Assembly (NCBI GenBank): GCA_001552515.1
Contig: BCRI01000013.1
Location: forward strand, 16,645 to 80,644
Length of the DNA: 64,000 bases
Direction: 5' to 3'
Source: Sphaerimonospora mesophila NBRC 14179 = JCM 3151
GTDB taxonomy: Bacteria; Actinomycetota; Actinomycetes; Streptosporangiales; Streptosporangiaceae
Below the pieces are notes generated by a model. It ran no database searches and was not told the DNA's origin. It saw only the letters and a program-made list of their open reading frames with translations. This document shows, one piece after another, positions 1-8,583 of this stretch. Positions within the stretch are counted from its first letter, which is position 1; every line of letters begins with the position of its first letter. Both the position numbers and the translations under genes were made by a program.

Positions 1-51
1 CTGGGCGGCCTCGGTGAGCGCGCCCTTGTTCGGTACGGCCAGACGCAGCAT
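1..51 (-). CDS. hisG: ATP phosphoribosyltransferase, N-terminal fragment (cut by window edge)
   Basis: The reverse strand reads MLRLAVPNKGALTEAAQ, the characteristic start of HisG, the first enzyme of histidine biosynthesis, which joins ATP to PRPP. Only 17 residues lie in the window; the rest continues to the left. It is 79 bp downstream of hisE on the same strand, the usual actinobacterial hisE-hisG pair, which supports the call despite the short length. Confidence 0.85.
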   Translation of the reverse strand, partial: MLRLAVPNKGALTEAAQ

Positions 52-130
52 GACGTGAGATAACCCTTCAGGAGTCGGATGGAACGAGGTGGGGCCCGCA
101 TCGAGCCGCGACGGACCACGGCCGCCGCGG

Positions 131-394
131 CTAGAGATGCTTGTAGACCTCGTCCAGCCCGATGCCGCGCGCCAGCATGAGGACCTGGATGTGGTAGAGC
201 AGCTGCGAGATCTCCTCGGCGGTCCGCTCCGTGGATTCGTGCTCCGCCGCCATCCAGCTCTCGGCGGCCTCCTCCACGACCTTCTTGCCGATGGCATGAA
301 CGCCGGCGTCCAGTGCGGCCACGGTGCCGGATCCCTCCGGCCGGGTGCGCGCCTTTTCAGCCAGTTCGGCGTACAGCTCTTCGAAGGTCTTCAT
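131..394 (-). CDS. hisE: Phosphoribosyl-ATP pyrophosphatase
   Basis: Predicted 87-residue all-alpha MazG-fold enzyme that removes pyrophosphate from phosphoribosyl-ATP, the second step of histidine synthesis. The core [14 protein letters not shown] followed by [15 protein letters not shown] carries the acidic metal-binding helices of HisE. The ATG at 394 ([14 protein letters not shown]) is preferred over an in-frame ATG ten codons upstream because GAGAG lies just before it and HisE proteins start this way. It is followed by hisG on the same strand. Confidence 0.92.
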   Translation of the reverse strand: MKTFEELYAELAEKARTRPEGSGTVAALDAGVHAIGKKVVEEAAESWMAAEHESTERTAEEISQLLYHIQVLMLARGIGLDEVYKHL

Positions 395-442
395 CGTTTC
401 TCTCGGGTCGTCGTACGTGTCCATTCAGGGTAGCGGACCGAT

Positions 443-1402
443 TCAGCCGAAGACCTTCCTGGCGATGCCGAGCATCTCCAGCGCCTGGCGGGTCCCGCCG
501 CCCTCGTGCCCGTTGAAGGGCCAGACCGAGATGTCCTTGGGCCCGGCGTAGTGGTTGTATGCGGCGAAGACGGTCGAGGCCGGGGTGACGCCGTCGCGCA
601 GGCCGACGGAGAACTGGGCGGGGGTGCGTGCGCGCACCGCGAAGTTCATCCCGTCGAAGTAGTCGAGCGTGGCGAAGACCTCGTCCACCCGGGCGCGCTG
701 CGTGGCGCAGAACCGGCCGAGCTCGGCGTAGGGCTCCTCGTCGGTGATCTCCGCCGCCCGGCGGATGTGGCACATGAACGGCACGTTGACGAAGGCGTGC
801 GCGATCCCCGGGACGAGCGCGGCGGCGGCCAGGGCCATGCCGCCGCCCTGGCTGCCGCCGGCCACGATGATCCGGTCGGCGTCGACGCCGGGGTGGGATC
901 GGGCCGCCTCGACCGCGCGGACCACGTCGGTGTAGAGCCTGCGGTAGTAGTAACCGTCCGGGTCGAAGACGCCCTGGGTGAGCTTGCCCGGGACCTCGGG
1001 ACCGAGGCCGGGCGCCGGGTCGGGGGTGTCGCCGGTCCGCCAGCCACCGCCCTGACCACGGGTGTCCATGACGAAGGTGGCATATCCGGCCGAGGGCCAC
1101 AGCAGCCAGTCGTGCGGCAGGCCGCGGCCTCCGTTGTAGCCGACGAACTCCACGACGCACGGCAGCGCGCCACCGCGGGCCCCCGAGACCGGCCGGAGCA
1201 GCCACCCCTTGACGGGATGGCCGCCGAACCCGGAGAAGGTCACGTCGAAAACGTCGATCATGGCGAGGTCGGTGGCGTACGGCCGGAACTCGGCGCCGAG
1301 ATCGTGCTCACGCGCCTCGGCCAGCGTACGCGACCAGAAGTCGTCGAAGTCCTCTGGCTCTCGCCGCTCGGGCAGGTAGGTCCTGAGCTGGTCGAGTGGC
1401 AT
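443..1402 (-). CDS. Acetyl xylan esterase / cephalosporin-C deacetylase family (AXE1)
   Basis: Predicted 319-residue alpha/beta hydrolase of the AXE1 (CE7) family, which removes acetyl groups from xylo-oligosaccharides and similar esters. The nucleophile motif GGSQGGG places Ser at about 184. The RGQGGGW oxyanion-region motif (about 115-121) and the late FNGHEGGG motif with the likely catalytic His are both visible. There is no signal peptide, so it acts in the cytosol on imported sugars. The start MPLDQLRTYLPERREP matches the family, though no clear ribosome binding site is visible and a GTG four codons upstream is possible. The neighbouring remnant of a sugar ABC permease suggests this was once part of a xyloside uptake operon. 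Confidence 0.88.
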   Translation of the reverse strand: MPLDQLRTYLPERREPEDFDDFWSRTLAEAREHDLGAEFRPYATDLAMIDVFDVTFSGFGGHPVKGWLLRPVSGARGGALPCVVEFVGYNGGRGLPHDWLLWPSAGYATFVMDTRGQGGGWRTGDTPDPAPGLGPEVPGKLTQGVFDPDGYYYRRLYTDVVRAVEAARSHPGVDADRIIVAGGSQGGGMALAAAALVPGIAHAFVNVPFMCHIRRAAEITDEEPYAELGRFCATQRARVDEVFATLDYFDGMNFAVRARTPAQFSVGLRDGVTPASTVFAAYNHYAGPKDISVWPFNGHEGGGTRQALEMLGIARKVFG

Positions 1403-1552
1403 GTCAACGAACACGGTGGTCTCCCGGGGGGCCGGAGGGTACGGGGGCCAGGCGATCTTCGACCCGCGGATCAAGGCTACCGAAGCCGTACGGACGACAG
1501 GAGTCTGACCCGGTTAAGGCGACGATCTCCGTTGGCACGATCTCCGGATTCC

Positions 1553-1832
1553 GGCGTGCCGCTGCTGCGCCCCGCCCTCGCCGCCATGTCGATCTTCATC
1601 GTGCTCGCGGAGTGGAACGACTTCCTCTGGCCGCTGATCACCGTGCAGAGCGACGAGATGGCGAACATCCCGGTCGCGCCGGCCCGGCTCAACTCCTACT
1701 TCCCCGGCGCGCAGAAGCAGGGCGCGATCCTGGCGGGCGGCGTGCTCGCCTCCCTGCCGTCGATCGGCTTCTTCCTGGTCTTCCAGCGCTATTTCGCCCC
1801 GGGGCATCGTGCTCAGCGGACTGAAGGGCTGA
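1553..1832 (+). pseudogene. Remnant of a carbohydrate ABC transporter permease (MalG/LacG type), C-terminal end only
   Basis: A frame starting near 1553 reads VPLLRPALAAMSIFIVLAEW, then NDFLWPLI, and later ILAGGVLASLPSIGFFLVFQ, RYFAPG. This is the C-terminal third of a MalG-type sugar permease (the last transmembrane helices after the EAA loop). The reading frame breaks at about 1801, where one extra G shifts the native ending IVLSGLKG-stop (1806-1832) into another frame. The N-terminal two thirds and the start are missing. It sits beside the acetyl xylan esterase, so it is probably debris of a sugar uptake operon. A sequencing error could explain the extra base but not the lost N-terminus. 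Confidence 0.8.
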
Positions 1833-1856
1833 GCACGCCGGAGCGGCCGGGCGAGA

Positions 1857-2240
1857 TCAGACGTTGAAGCCGAGCATGCGCAGCTGCTCGCGCCCGTCTT
1901 CGGTGATCTTGTCCGGCCCCCACGGCGGCAGCCACACCCAGTTGATCACGACGCTCGACGTGAGGTCGGCCAGCGCCGAGTTGGCCTGGTCCTCGATCAC
2001 GTCGGTCAGCGGGCAGGCCGCGCTGGTCAGCGTCATGTCGACCGTCGCGACCGGGAGCTCCCCCTCGCCGGCGGGGTCGAGGTTGACCCCGTAGACGAGG
2101 CCGAGGTCGACGACGTTGATCCCCAGTTCGGGGTCGACGACGTCCCGCAGCGCCTCCAGCACCTCCTCGGTGGAGACCTCCCCCTCGTCGGCGGTGGTCT
2201 GGGTCGTCAGGGTCGTCGGGGTCTCCGTCGGCTTGCTCAC
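1857..2240 (-). CDS. sufT: SufT-type metal-sulphur cluster assembly factor (DUF59/MIP18)
   Basis: Predicted 127-residue protein with an acidic Thr-rich N-terminus (about 1-22) and a DUF59 domain: EALRDVVDPELGINVVDLGL, then TSAACPLTD with the conserved Cys, and a WLPPWGPDKITEDGR end. DUF59 proteins help mature Fe-S proteins. The GTG start at 2240 overlaps the sufU stop (ATGTGA) and has AGGAGG upstream, so a longer in-frame ATG start is rejected. It is the last gene of the suf operon. Confidence 0.9.
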   Translation of the reverse strand: MSKPTETPTTLTTQTTADEGEVSTEEVLEALRDVVDPELGINVVDLGLVYGVNLDPAGEGELPVATVDMTLTSAACPLTDVIEDQANSALADLTSSVVINWVWLPPWGPDKITEDGREQLRMLGFNV

Positions 2241-2680
2241 ATCGCCTCCTGGCTTCTCAACACCGCGTCCTTGTAGGCCATCCACGCCAGCAGGGCGCAC
2301 TTGACGCGGGCGGGGAACTTCGCGACCCCGGCGAACGCCACCGCGTCGCCCAGCACGTCCTCGTCGGCCTCGACCTGGCCTCTGCCCTGCATCAGCCGGG
2401 TGAACTCGTCGACGACCGCCAGCGACTCCTCCACCGTGGACCCCGTGGCGAGATCGTGCAGCACCGAGGCGGCCGCCTGGCTGATCGAGCAGCCCTGGCC
2501 GTCATAGGAGACGTCCTGCACCTTGCCGCCATCGGCCAGCTTCACCCGCAGCGTGACCTCGTCGCCGCAGGTCGGGTTCACGTGGTGCACTTCCGCGTCG
2601 TACGGCTCGCGCAGCCCCCGGCCCTGGGGGCGCTTGTAGTGCTCCAGGATCAGTTCCTGGTACATGGATTCAGCGATCAT
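2237..2680 (-). CDS. sufU: SufU Fe-S assembly / sulphur-transfer protein
   Basis: Predicted 147-residue NifU-like protein of the SufU class, a zinc protein that accepts sulphur from SufS. The ligands are visible as Cys38 and Asp40 (NPTCGDEV), Cys64 (GQGCSISQ) and Cys128 (RVKCALLAW). The insert between the second and third Cys is typical of SufU rather than IscU. The gene lies 3 bp after sufS and overlaps sufT by 4 bp, so the two are probably translationally coupled. Confidence 0.93.
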   Translation of the reverse strand: MIAESMYQELILEHYKRPQGRGLREPYDAEVHHVNPTCGDEVTLRVKLADGGKVQDVSYDGQGCSISQAAASVLHDLATGSTVEESLAVVDEFTRLMQGRGQVEADEDVLGDAVAFAGVAKFPARVKCALLAWMAYKDAVLRSQEAM

Positions 2681-2683
2681 GGC

Positions 2684-3973
2684 TCAGCCGAACACCTTCT
2701 GCACGTGGTGGAGGCCGCGGACCAGAGCGTCGATCTCGTCCGTCGTGTTGTACAGGTAGAACGACGTGCGGGTGGTCGCCGGGATGCCGAAACGCAGGTG
2801 GAGCGGCCTGGCGCAGTGGTGGCCTACCCGCACCGCGATGCCGTACACGTCGTCGAGGATCTGTCCGACGTCGTGGGGGTGGATACCGTCGAGGACGAAC
2901 GAGACCGTGCCGCCGCGGGCGACCACGCCGCGCGGGCCGATGATCCTGAGCCCCGGGATCTCCGCCAGCGCGTCCAGCGCGTACGCGGTGAGCGCCCGCT
3001 CGTGCCGCTTGACCTGGTCCATGCCGACCGAGGTGAGATAGTCGACGGCCGCGCCCAGGCCGATCGCCTCGACGATGGGCGGCGTGCCCGCCTCGAACTT
3101 GTGCGGCACCGGCGCGTAGGTCGAGCGGTCCATCCAGACCGCCTCGATCATCTCGCCGCCGCCGAGGAACGGCGGCATCGCGTCGAGCAGCTCCCGGCGG
3201 CCCCACAGCACGCCGATCCCGGACGGACCGACCATCTTGTGCCCGGTGAAGGCCAGGAAGTCGACGCCGAGCTCGCGCACGTCGACGGCCTGGTGCGGCA
3301 CCGACTGCGACGCGTCGAGCATCATCAGCGCGCCCACCTCACGGGCCCGGGCCAGGATCGGCGAGACCGAGTTGACCGTGCCCAGCACGTTCGACTGGTG
3401 CACGATCGACACGATCCTGGTGCGCTCGTTCACCAGCTCGTCCAGGCCCGTGATGTCGAGGCGGCCCTCGTCGGTCACCGGGAACCAGCGCAGCGTCGCG
3501 CCGGTCCGCTGCGCGAGCAGCTGCCACGGCACGATGTTGGAGTGGTGCTCCATCTCGCTGATGACGATCTCGTCACCGGGGCCGAGGCGGAACCGCTCGT
3601 CGGTGTTCGTCGGGTTGCCGAAGGCGTACGCCACCAGGTTGATCGCCTCGGAGGCGTTCTTGGTGAAGATCACCTCTTCCCGCGACGGCGCGCCGACGAA
3701 GGCGGCGATCTTGTCGCGGGCCGACTCGTACGCCTCGGTTGACTCGCTGCCCAGCGCGTGCAGGGCCCGGCCGACGTTGCCGTAGTGCGACATCAGATGC
3801 TCGCGCATCGTGTCGATCACCTGGACCGGCTTCTGCGAGGAGTTCGCCGAGTCGAGGTAGACCAGCGGGCGGCCGCCGGGCAGCTCGCGGGCGAGGATCG
3901 GGAAGTCCTTCCTGATCCTCTCCACGTCGAGGCCGCCCGTGCCGGCCGTCGGCTGAACGTCGGTGCTCGTCAT
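2684..3973 (-). CDS. sufS: Cysteine desulfurase SufS
   Basis: Predicted 429-residue PLP enzyme that takes sulphur from cysteine for Fe-S cluster assembly (group II desulfurase). The PLP lysine is Lys246 in FTGHKMVGPSG, the active-site cysteine is Cys387 in VGHHCARPLH, and SEMEHHSN (139-146) carries the cofactor-stacking His. The ATG shares one base with the sufC stop codon (TGATG), and sufU follows directly. The length is normal for actinobacterial SufS. Confidence 0.95.
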   Translation of the reverse strand: MTSTDVQPTAGTGGLDVERIRKDFPILARELPGGRPLVYLDSANSSQKPVQVIDTMREHLMSHYGNVGRALHALGSESTEAYESARDKIAAFVGAPSREEVIFTKNASEAINLVAYAFGNPTNTDERFRLGPGDEIVISEMEHHSNIVPWQLLAQRTGATLRWFPVTDEGRLDITGLDELVNERTRIVSIVHQSNVLGTVNSVSPILARAREVGALMMLDASQSVPHQAVDVRELGVDFLAFTGHKMVGPSGIGVLWGRRELLDAMPPFLGGGEMIEAVWMDRSTYAPVPHKFEAGTPPIVEAIGLGAAVDYLTSVGMDQVKRHERALTAYALDALAEIPGLRIIGPRGVVARGGTVSFVLDGIHPHDVGQILDDVYGIAVRVGHHCARPLHLRFGIPATTRTSFYLYNTTDEIDALVRGLHHVQKVFG

Positions 3974-4716
3974 CAGGCCGATGCCTTCGTGTAGGACTCG
4001 TACCCCTCGGCCTCCAGCTTCTCCGCGAGCTCGGGGCCGCCCTCCTCGACGATCCGGCCGCCGGCGAAGACGTGGACGAAGTCGGGCTTCACGTACCGCA
4101 GGATGCGGGTGTAGTGCGTGATCAGGAGCACGCCGGTGTCGCCGCTGCGGAACCTGTTGATGCCCTCGGACACCACGCGCAGCGCGTCGATGTCGAGGCC
4201 GGAGTCGGTCTCGTCGAGGATCGCGATCTTCGGCTTGAGCAGTTCGAGCTGGAGGATCTCGTGGCGCTTCTTCTCACCGCCGGAGAAGCCCTCGTTGGTG
4301 TTGCGCTGGGCGAAGGCGGGGTCCATGGACAGCGCGTCCATCCCGGCCTTCAGGTCCTTGGCGAACTGGCGCAGCTTGGGCGCCTCGCCGCGGACCGAGG
4401 TGATCGCCGAGCGCAGGAAGTTGGAGACGCTGACGCCGGGCACCTCGACCGGATACTGCATGGCGAGGAACAGACCGGCCCGGGCGCGCTCGTCGACGGA
4501 CATCTCCAGGACGTCCTCGCCGTCGAGCAGCACGGCGCCCGACGTGATCGTGTACTTGGGGTGACCGGCTACGGCGTAGGCCAGGGTCGACTTGCCGGAG
4601 CCGTTCGGCCCCATGATGGCGTGGGTCTCCCCCGCGCCGACGGTCAGGTCGACGCCGCGCAGGATCTCCTTGTCGCCGACGGCGACGTGCAGGTCACGGA
4701 TCTCAAGGGTGGGCAC
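3973..4716 (-). CDS. sufC: Fe-S cluster assembly ATPase SufC
   Basis: Predicted 247-residue ABC-type ATPase that drives the SufBCD scaffold in the cytosol. Walker A is GPNGSGKST (36-44), the signature is GFSGGEKKR, Walker B is IAILDETDSGLD, and the late His is in LLITHYTRIL. EKKRHEILQLELL after the signature is specific to SufC. The preceding Rieske gene ends 3 bp before it, and sufS starts within its stop codon. Confidence 0.96.
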   Translation of the reverse strand: MPTLEIRDLHVAVGDKEILRGVDLTVGAGETHAIMGPNGSGKSTLAYAVAGHPKYTITSGAVLLDGEDVLEMSVDERARAGLFLAMQYPVEVPGVSVSNFLRSAITSVRGEAPKLRQFAKDLKAGMDALSMDPAFAQRNTNEGFSGGEKKRHEILQLELLKPKIAILDETDSGLDIDALRVVSEGINRFRSGDTGVLLITHYTRILRYVKPDFVHVFAGGRIVEEGGPELAEKLEAEGYESYTKASA

Positions 4717-4719
4717 GTT

Positions 4720-5040
4720 TTACTCCTTCGAGAGCGAGACGAACACGTCATCGCCTTCGATCTTGACTCGGTAGACGTTCACTGGCTTGGTGGCGGGCGG
4801 TCCTGTCGGCTTGCCGCTGCGCAGGTCGAAGCACGAACCGTGCAGCCAGCACTCCAACGTGTGGTCGTACACGTCGCCCTCGCTGAGTTTCACCTCGGCG
4901 TGCGAGCAGACGTCGTGCAGGGCGAAGACCTCGTCGCCGACGCGGACGACCGCGACCGGGACCTCACCGACCTCCACGCCGATGACGCCCTCGTCGGGGA
5001 TGTCGCCGAGCGCGCAGACCTTCTCCCATTCCGCGCTCAT
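4720..5040 (-). CDS. Rieske-type ferredoxin of the suf operon
   Basis: Predicted 106-residue soluble Rieske [2Fe-2S] protein related to the ferredoxin subunits of ring dioxygenases. The cluster motifs are CSH (DVCSHAEVKL) and CWLHGSCFD, giving the Cys-x-His ... Cys-x2-His ligand set. The ATG at 5040 overlaps the sufD stop (ATGA). A Rieske protein between sufD and sufC is a constant feature of actinobacterial suf operons; electron supply for cluster assembly is inferred, not shown. Confidence 0.93.
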   Translation of the reverse strand: MSAEWEKVCALGDIPDEGVIGVEVGEVPVAVVRVGDEVFALHDVCSHAEVKLSEGDVYDHTLECWLHGSCFDLRSGKPTGPPATKPVNVYRVKIEGDDVFVSLSKE

Positions 5041-6167
5041 CGGGCCAGCTCCGCCTCGACCGCCGAGAGCACCCGCTCCCGGATCTCGGGGACCTCGATC
5101 TTCTCGAGCAGCCGGGCGAAGAACCCGTGCACGACCAGGCGGCGGGCCTCGTCCAACGGGATGCCCCGGGCCTGGAGGTAGAAGATGTGCTCGTCGTCGA
5201 TGCGGCCGGAGGCGGACGCGTGGCCCGCCCCGGCGACCTCGCCGGTGAGGATCTCCAGGTTCGGCACCGAGTCGGCGCGGGCGCCGTCGGTGAGGATCAG
5301 GTTCCGGTTCAGCTCGTAGGTGTCGGTGCCCTCGGCCTCGGCCCGGATGATCACGTCGCCGATCCACACCGCGTGCGCGCCGTCGCCCTGCAGCGCGCCC
5401 TTGTAGGTCACGTTGCTGCGGCACTTCGGCACGGTGTGGTCGACGAGCAGGCGGTGCTCCAGGTGCTGACGGGCGTCGGCGAAGTACAGCCCGGTCAGGT
5501 CGGCGTCGCCGCCGGGCGCCGTGTACGACACCGACGGCGACAGCCGTACGAGATCACCGCCGAGGGTGACCACGAACGACCGGAACGTGGCGTCCTTGCC
5601 GATCCTGGCGTGGTGGTGCGAGACGTGCACCGCGTCGTCGTCCCAGTCCTGCAGGCTGACCACCTTGAGTGTGGCGCCCTCCGCGACGTCGAACTCGACG
5701 TTGTCGGCGTAGACCGCGCTGCCGCGGTGGTCCAGCACGACCACGGCCTCGGCCATCGGGCCGACGTCGATCAGGATGTGGCCGTAGGCCGCACCGGCGC
5801 CGGCGCCGCCGGTCCCCCGCACGCCGATCACGATCGGCTTGGACGTGACGGCCTCGCGCGGCACCGTGACGACCGTCGCCTTCTCGAACGACGAGTACGC
5901 CTGGGCGCTGACCCGGTCGGCCGGCACGTACGCCCGGCCGATCCTGGCGTCCTCGCGGCCGACGGTCTCGACCGTCGCCTCCGGCGCGGCGTCCACCTCG
6001 ACCACGACGCTGCCGGTCACCTCGGCCGTGCCGTCGTGCAGGCCGCGCAGGCGGGACAGCGGGGTGAACCGCCACTCCTCCTCGCGCCCGGTCGGCACCG
6101 GGAAGTCCGCCACGTTGTAGGACGAGATCTCGTGCAGCGTCGACAGCGGCTTCGTGTCCAGGCCCAT
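5037..6167 (-). CDS. sufD: Fe-S cluster assembly protein SufD
   Basis: Predicted 376-residue beta-helix scaffold subunit that pairs with SufB and SufC. The N-terminal VPTGREEEWRFTPLSRLRGL is the conserved SufD entry motif. The C-terminal half carries SASGRIDDEHIFYLQARGIP and EARRLVVHGFFARLLEKI. The start [14 protein letters not shown] at 6167 abuts the sufB stop; longer in-frame extensions overlap sufB and are rejected. It overlaps the Rieske gene by 4 bp. Confidence 0.94.
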   Translation of the reverse strand: MGLDTKPLSTLHEISSYNVADFPVPTGREEEWRFTPLSRLRGLHDGTAEVTGSVVVEVDAAPEATVETVGREDARIGRAYVPADRVSAQAYSSFEKATVVTVPREAVTSKPIVIGVRGTGGAGAGAAYGHILIDVGPMAEAVVVLDHRGSAVYADNVEFDVAEGATLKVVSLQDWDDDAVHVSHHHARIGKDATFRSFVVTLGGDLVRLSPSVSYTAPGGDADLTGLYFADARQHLEHRLLVDHTVPKCRSNVTYKGALQGDGAHAVWIGDVIIRAEAEGTDTYELNRNLILTDGARADSVPNLEILTGEVAGAGHASASGRIDDEHIFYLQARGIPLDEARRLVVHGFFARLLEKIEVPEIRERVLSAVEAELAR

Positions 6168-7579
6168 CAGCCGACAGCTCCTTCCATCTGCAGCTCGATC
6201 AGGCGGTTCAGCTCCAGCGCGTACTCCATGGGGAGCTCGCGCGCGATCGGCTCGACGAAGCCGCGCACGATCATCGCCATCGCCTCGTCCTCCGTCAGGC
6301 CGCGGCTCATCAGGTAGAAGAGCTGGTCCTCCGACACCTTGGACACCGTGGCCTCGTGGCCCATCGACACGTCGTCCTCGCGGACGTCGACGTAGGGGTA
6401 GGTGTCCGAGCGGCTGATCTGGTCCACCAGCAGCGCGTCGCACTTGACCGTGGAGGCCGACCCGGCGGCGCCCTCGTCGATCTGCACGAGGCCGCGGTAG
6501 GAGGTCCGGCCGCCGCCGCGCGCGACCGACTTGGACACGATCGTCGAGGAGGTCTTCGGCGCGAGGTGCACCATCTTCGCCCCGGCGTCCTGATGCTGGC
6601 CCTCACCGGCGAACGCGACCGACAGGGTCTCGCCCTTGGCGTGCTCGCCCATGAGGTAGACGGCCGGGTACTTCATCGTGATCTTGGAGCCGATGTTGCC
6701 GTCGATCCACTCCATGGTCGCGCCCTCGTACGCCACGGCGCGCTTGGTGACCAGGTTGTAGACGTTGTTCGACCAGTTCTGGATCGTCGTGTAGCGGCAG
6801 CGGGCGCCCTTCTTCACGATGATCTCGACGACCGCCGAGTGCAGCGAGTCGGACGAGTAGATCGGGGCGGTGCAGCCCTCCACGTAGTGCACGTAGGAGT
6901 TCTCGTCCACGATGATCAGGGTCCGCTCGAACTGGCCCATGTTCTCGGTGTTGATCCGGAAGTAGGCCTGCAGCGGGATCTCTACGTGCACGTTCGGCGG
7001 CACGTAGATGAACGAGCCGCCCGACCAGACCGCGGTGTTCAGCGCGGCGAACTTGTTGTCGCCCACCGGGATGACCGAGCCGAAGTACTCCTTGAAGATG
7101 TCCTCGTGCTCGCGCAGGCCGGTGTCGGTGTCGACGAAGATGACACCCTTCTCCTCGAGGTCCTCACGGATCTTGTGGTAGACGACCTCGGACTCGTACT
7201 GCGCGGCGACGCCTGCGATGAGGCGCTGCTTCTCCGCCTCGGGGATGCCGAGCCGGTCGTAGGTGTTCTTGATGTCCGCCGGCAGCTCGTCCCAGGACGC
7301 GGCCTGCTTCTCCGTCGAGCGGACGAAGTACTTGATGTTGTCGAACTCGATGCTCGTGAGGTCGGCGCCCCAGGTCGGCAGCGGCTTCTTGTTGAACAGC
7401 CGGAGGCCCTTGAGACGCAGGTCGAGCATCCACTCCGGCTCATTCTTGAGCGCGGAGATGTCGCGGACGACCTCTTCCGACAGTCCACGCCGGGCGGTGG
7501 CACCGGCCACGTCCGTGTCGGCCCAGCCGAACTTGTAATTCCCGAGGCCTTCCAGCTCCGGGCGGTCGGTGACAGTCAC
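6167..7579 (-). CDS. sufB: Fe-S cluster assembly protein SufB
   Basis: Predicted 470-residue SufB scaffold. It starts at GTG 7579 ([21 protein letters not shown]) with AAGGAG about 10 bases upstream; the start overlaps the sufR stop as GTGA. Conserved stretches include [36 protein letters not shown], and near the end [10 protein letters not shown] and [13 protein letters not shown]. The length matches the family, and no intein interrupts it, unlike mycobacterial sufB genes. Confidence 0.95.
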   Translation of the reverse strand: MTVTDRPELEGLGNYKFGWADTDVAGATARRGLSEEVVRDISALKNEPEWMLDLRLKGLRLFNKKPLPTWGADLTSIEFDNIKYFVRSTEKQAASWDELPADIKNTYDRLGIPEAEKQRLIAGVAAQYESEVVYHKIREDLEEKGVIFVDTDTGLREHEDIFKEYFGSVIPVGDNKFAALNTAVWSGGSFIYVPPNVHVEIPLQAYFRINTENMGQFERTLIIVDENSYVHYVEGCTAPIYSSDSLHSAVVEIIVKKGARCRYTTIQNWSNNVYNLVTKRAVAYEGATMEWIDGNIGSKITMKYPAVYLMGEHAKGETLSVAFAGEGQHQDAGAKMVHLAPKTSSTIVSKSVARGGGRTSYRGLVQIDEGAAGSASTVKCDALLVDQISRSDTYPYVDVREDDVSMGHEATVSKVSEDQLFYLMSRGLTEDEAMAMIVRGFVEPIARELPMEYALELNRLIELQMEGAVG

Positions 7580-8421
7580 CTTCCGGACTCCTTGCTCGTC
7601 GATATTGTCGATGTGCTCGCTTCGGGGGCACGCGCCTGCCGTCCGGCCAGCGCGTGGGGGCTCACGTGCGTGGTGCAGACCCCGTCGCCGTTGGCGATCG
7701 TGGCCAGCCGCTGCACCGGCGTGCCGAGCAGCCGTGCGAACGCCTCGGTCTCGGCCTCGCACAGCTGGGGGAACGCGGCCGCGACGTGCGCCACCGGGCA
7801 GTGGTGCTGGCAGAGCTGCTCGCCGCCGCTGCCCGTCTTGCTGGCGGAAGCAGCGTAGCCCTCGGCCGACAGCGCCTCGGCCAGCACGCGGACCCGCTGG
7901 TCGGCGGGCACCTCGCGCATGACCTCGTCCAACGCGTTCACCAGGCCCGACACCTGGGTGCGCGCGAACTCCGACACCGCCTGCCCGCCCAGCCGCTCGG
8001 CCAGGAAGCGCAGCGCGCTGCCCGCCAGGTCATCGTAGGCGTGCACGAAAGCGCTGCGGCCCGCATCGGTGATCGCGAACGTCTTCGCCGGCCTGCCGCG
8101 CCCCCGCCTGCCGTACGGCCTGGCCGTACGGGGCTCGATCATGCCCTCGGCGAGCAGCGCGTCGAGGTGACGGCGCACCGCGGCCGGGGTCAGCCCGAGC
8201 CGCTCGCCGAGCGCGGCGGCGGTGACGGGACCGTGCTCCAGGATGAGCCTGGCGACGCGGGCCCGGGTGCTGTGCTCGCTGCCGATCTCCCCGTACTTGC
8301 CGATGTCCCCCTGCTTGGTTTCCTGCCTGGGTTCCTGATTGGGTTCTGTGTGCGCGGGCAGGACCGATGGCCGCCGCCGCGCGGCGTCCTCGGCGTTCGT
8401 CCTCCCGGGCACGTATTTCAC
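7576..8421 (-). CDS. sufR: SufR, Fe-S-sensing transcriptional repressor of the suf operon
   Basis: Predicted 281-residue regulator. A winged helix-turn-helix (about 51-115: [20 protein letters not shown], then [20 protein letters not shown]) is followed by a ligand domain with cysteines at about 204, 208, 221 and 249 that can hold a 4Fe-4S cluster. It heads the suf operon and overlaps sufB by 4 bp. The GTG at 8421 is the first start after an in-frame stop but lies inside a SufR-type palindrome, so either the transcript is nearly leaderless or the real start is the GTG at 8412. The first 45 residues are low-complexity and may be untranslated. Confidence 0.9.
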   Translation of the reverse strand: MKYVPGRTNAEDAARRRPSVLPAHTEPNQEPRQETKQGDIGKYGEIGSEHSTRARVARLILEHGPVTAAALGERLGLTPAAVRRHLDALLAEGMIEPRTARPYGRRGRGRPAKTFAITDAGRSAFVHAYDDLAGSALRFLAERLGGQAVSEFARTQVSGLVNALDEVMREVPADQRVRVLAEALSAEGYAASASKTGSGGEQLCQHHCPVAHVAAAFPQLCEAETEAFARLLGTPVQRLATIANGDGVCTTHVSPHALAGRQARAPEASTSTISTSKESGR

Positions 8422-8432
8422 AACATCAGTGT
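8418..8432. promoter_or_regulatory. SufR-type operator 1, overlapping the sufR start codon
   Basis: TCACA-N5-AGTGT on the plus strand, which is ACACT-N5-TGTGA on the sufR strand. This equals the palindrome I recall as the mycobacterial SufR binding site. It covers the GTG at 8419-8421. A second perfect copy is centred 34 bp away at 8459. Confidence 0.65.
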
Positions 8433-8451
8433 GCCGTAATTCCTTCCCGGG

Positions 8452-8466
8452 TCACAAACCCAGTGT
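8452..8466. promoter_or_regulatory. SufR-type operator 2
   Basis: A second TCACA-N5-AGTGT, identical in both half sites to the copy at 8418-8432, placed 34 bp (about three helical turns) further upstream of sufR. Two in-phase copies suggest cooperative binding and autoregulation of sufR and the suf operon. Binding is inferred. Confidence 0.65.
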
Positions 8467-8493
8467 CACACCGATCTAAGTGCGATTTCTCAC

Positions 8494-8512
8494 GCAGGGT
8501 AGCCTTACCTAA
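8494..8512 (-). promoter_or_regulatory. Iron box-like site (DtxR/IdeR type)
   Basis: On the minus strand the sequence is TTAGGTAAGGCTACCCTGC, matching 15 of 19 positions of the IdeR/DtxR consensus TTAGGTTAGGCTAACCTAA, with the left arm and centre nearly perfect. It lies between sufR and the divergent ABC transporter, so iron may control one or both. Which promoter it serves cannot be decided from sequence. Confidence 0.5.
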
Positions 8513-8570
8513 CCATGACCGTACGGGCGGCGGTCGGCTCCGGCTGCGGGGGCACCGCACCCGCTCCCTA

Positions 8571-8583
8571 GACTCGGAACGTG
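8571..8583 (+). promoter_or_regulatory. -10 element of a leaderless promoter for the ABC ATPase gene
   Basis: TAGACT at 8571-8576 ends five bases before the GTG start at 8581, and no ribosome binding site is present. This is the usual layout of a leaderless actinobacterial transcript whose first base is at or next to the start codon. Confidence 0.5.

Noticed and set aside
2301..3994. Plus-strand open frames opposite sufU and sufS
   Set aside because: Antisense frames of clearly conserved enzymes with no start signals or recognisable domains.
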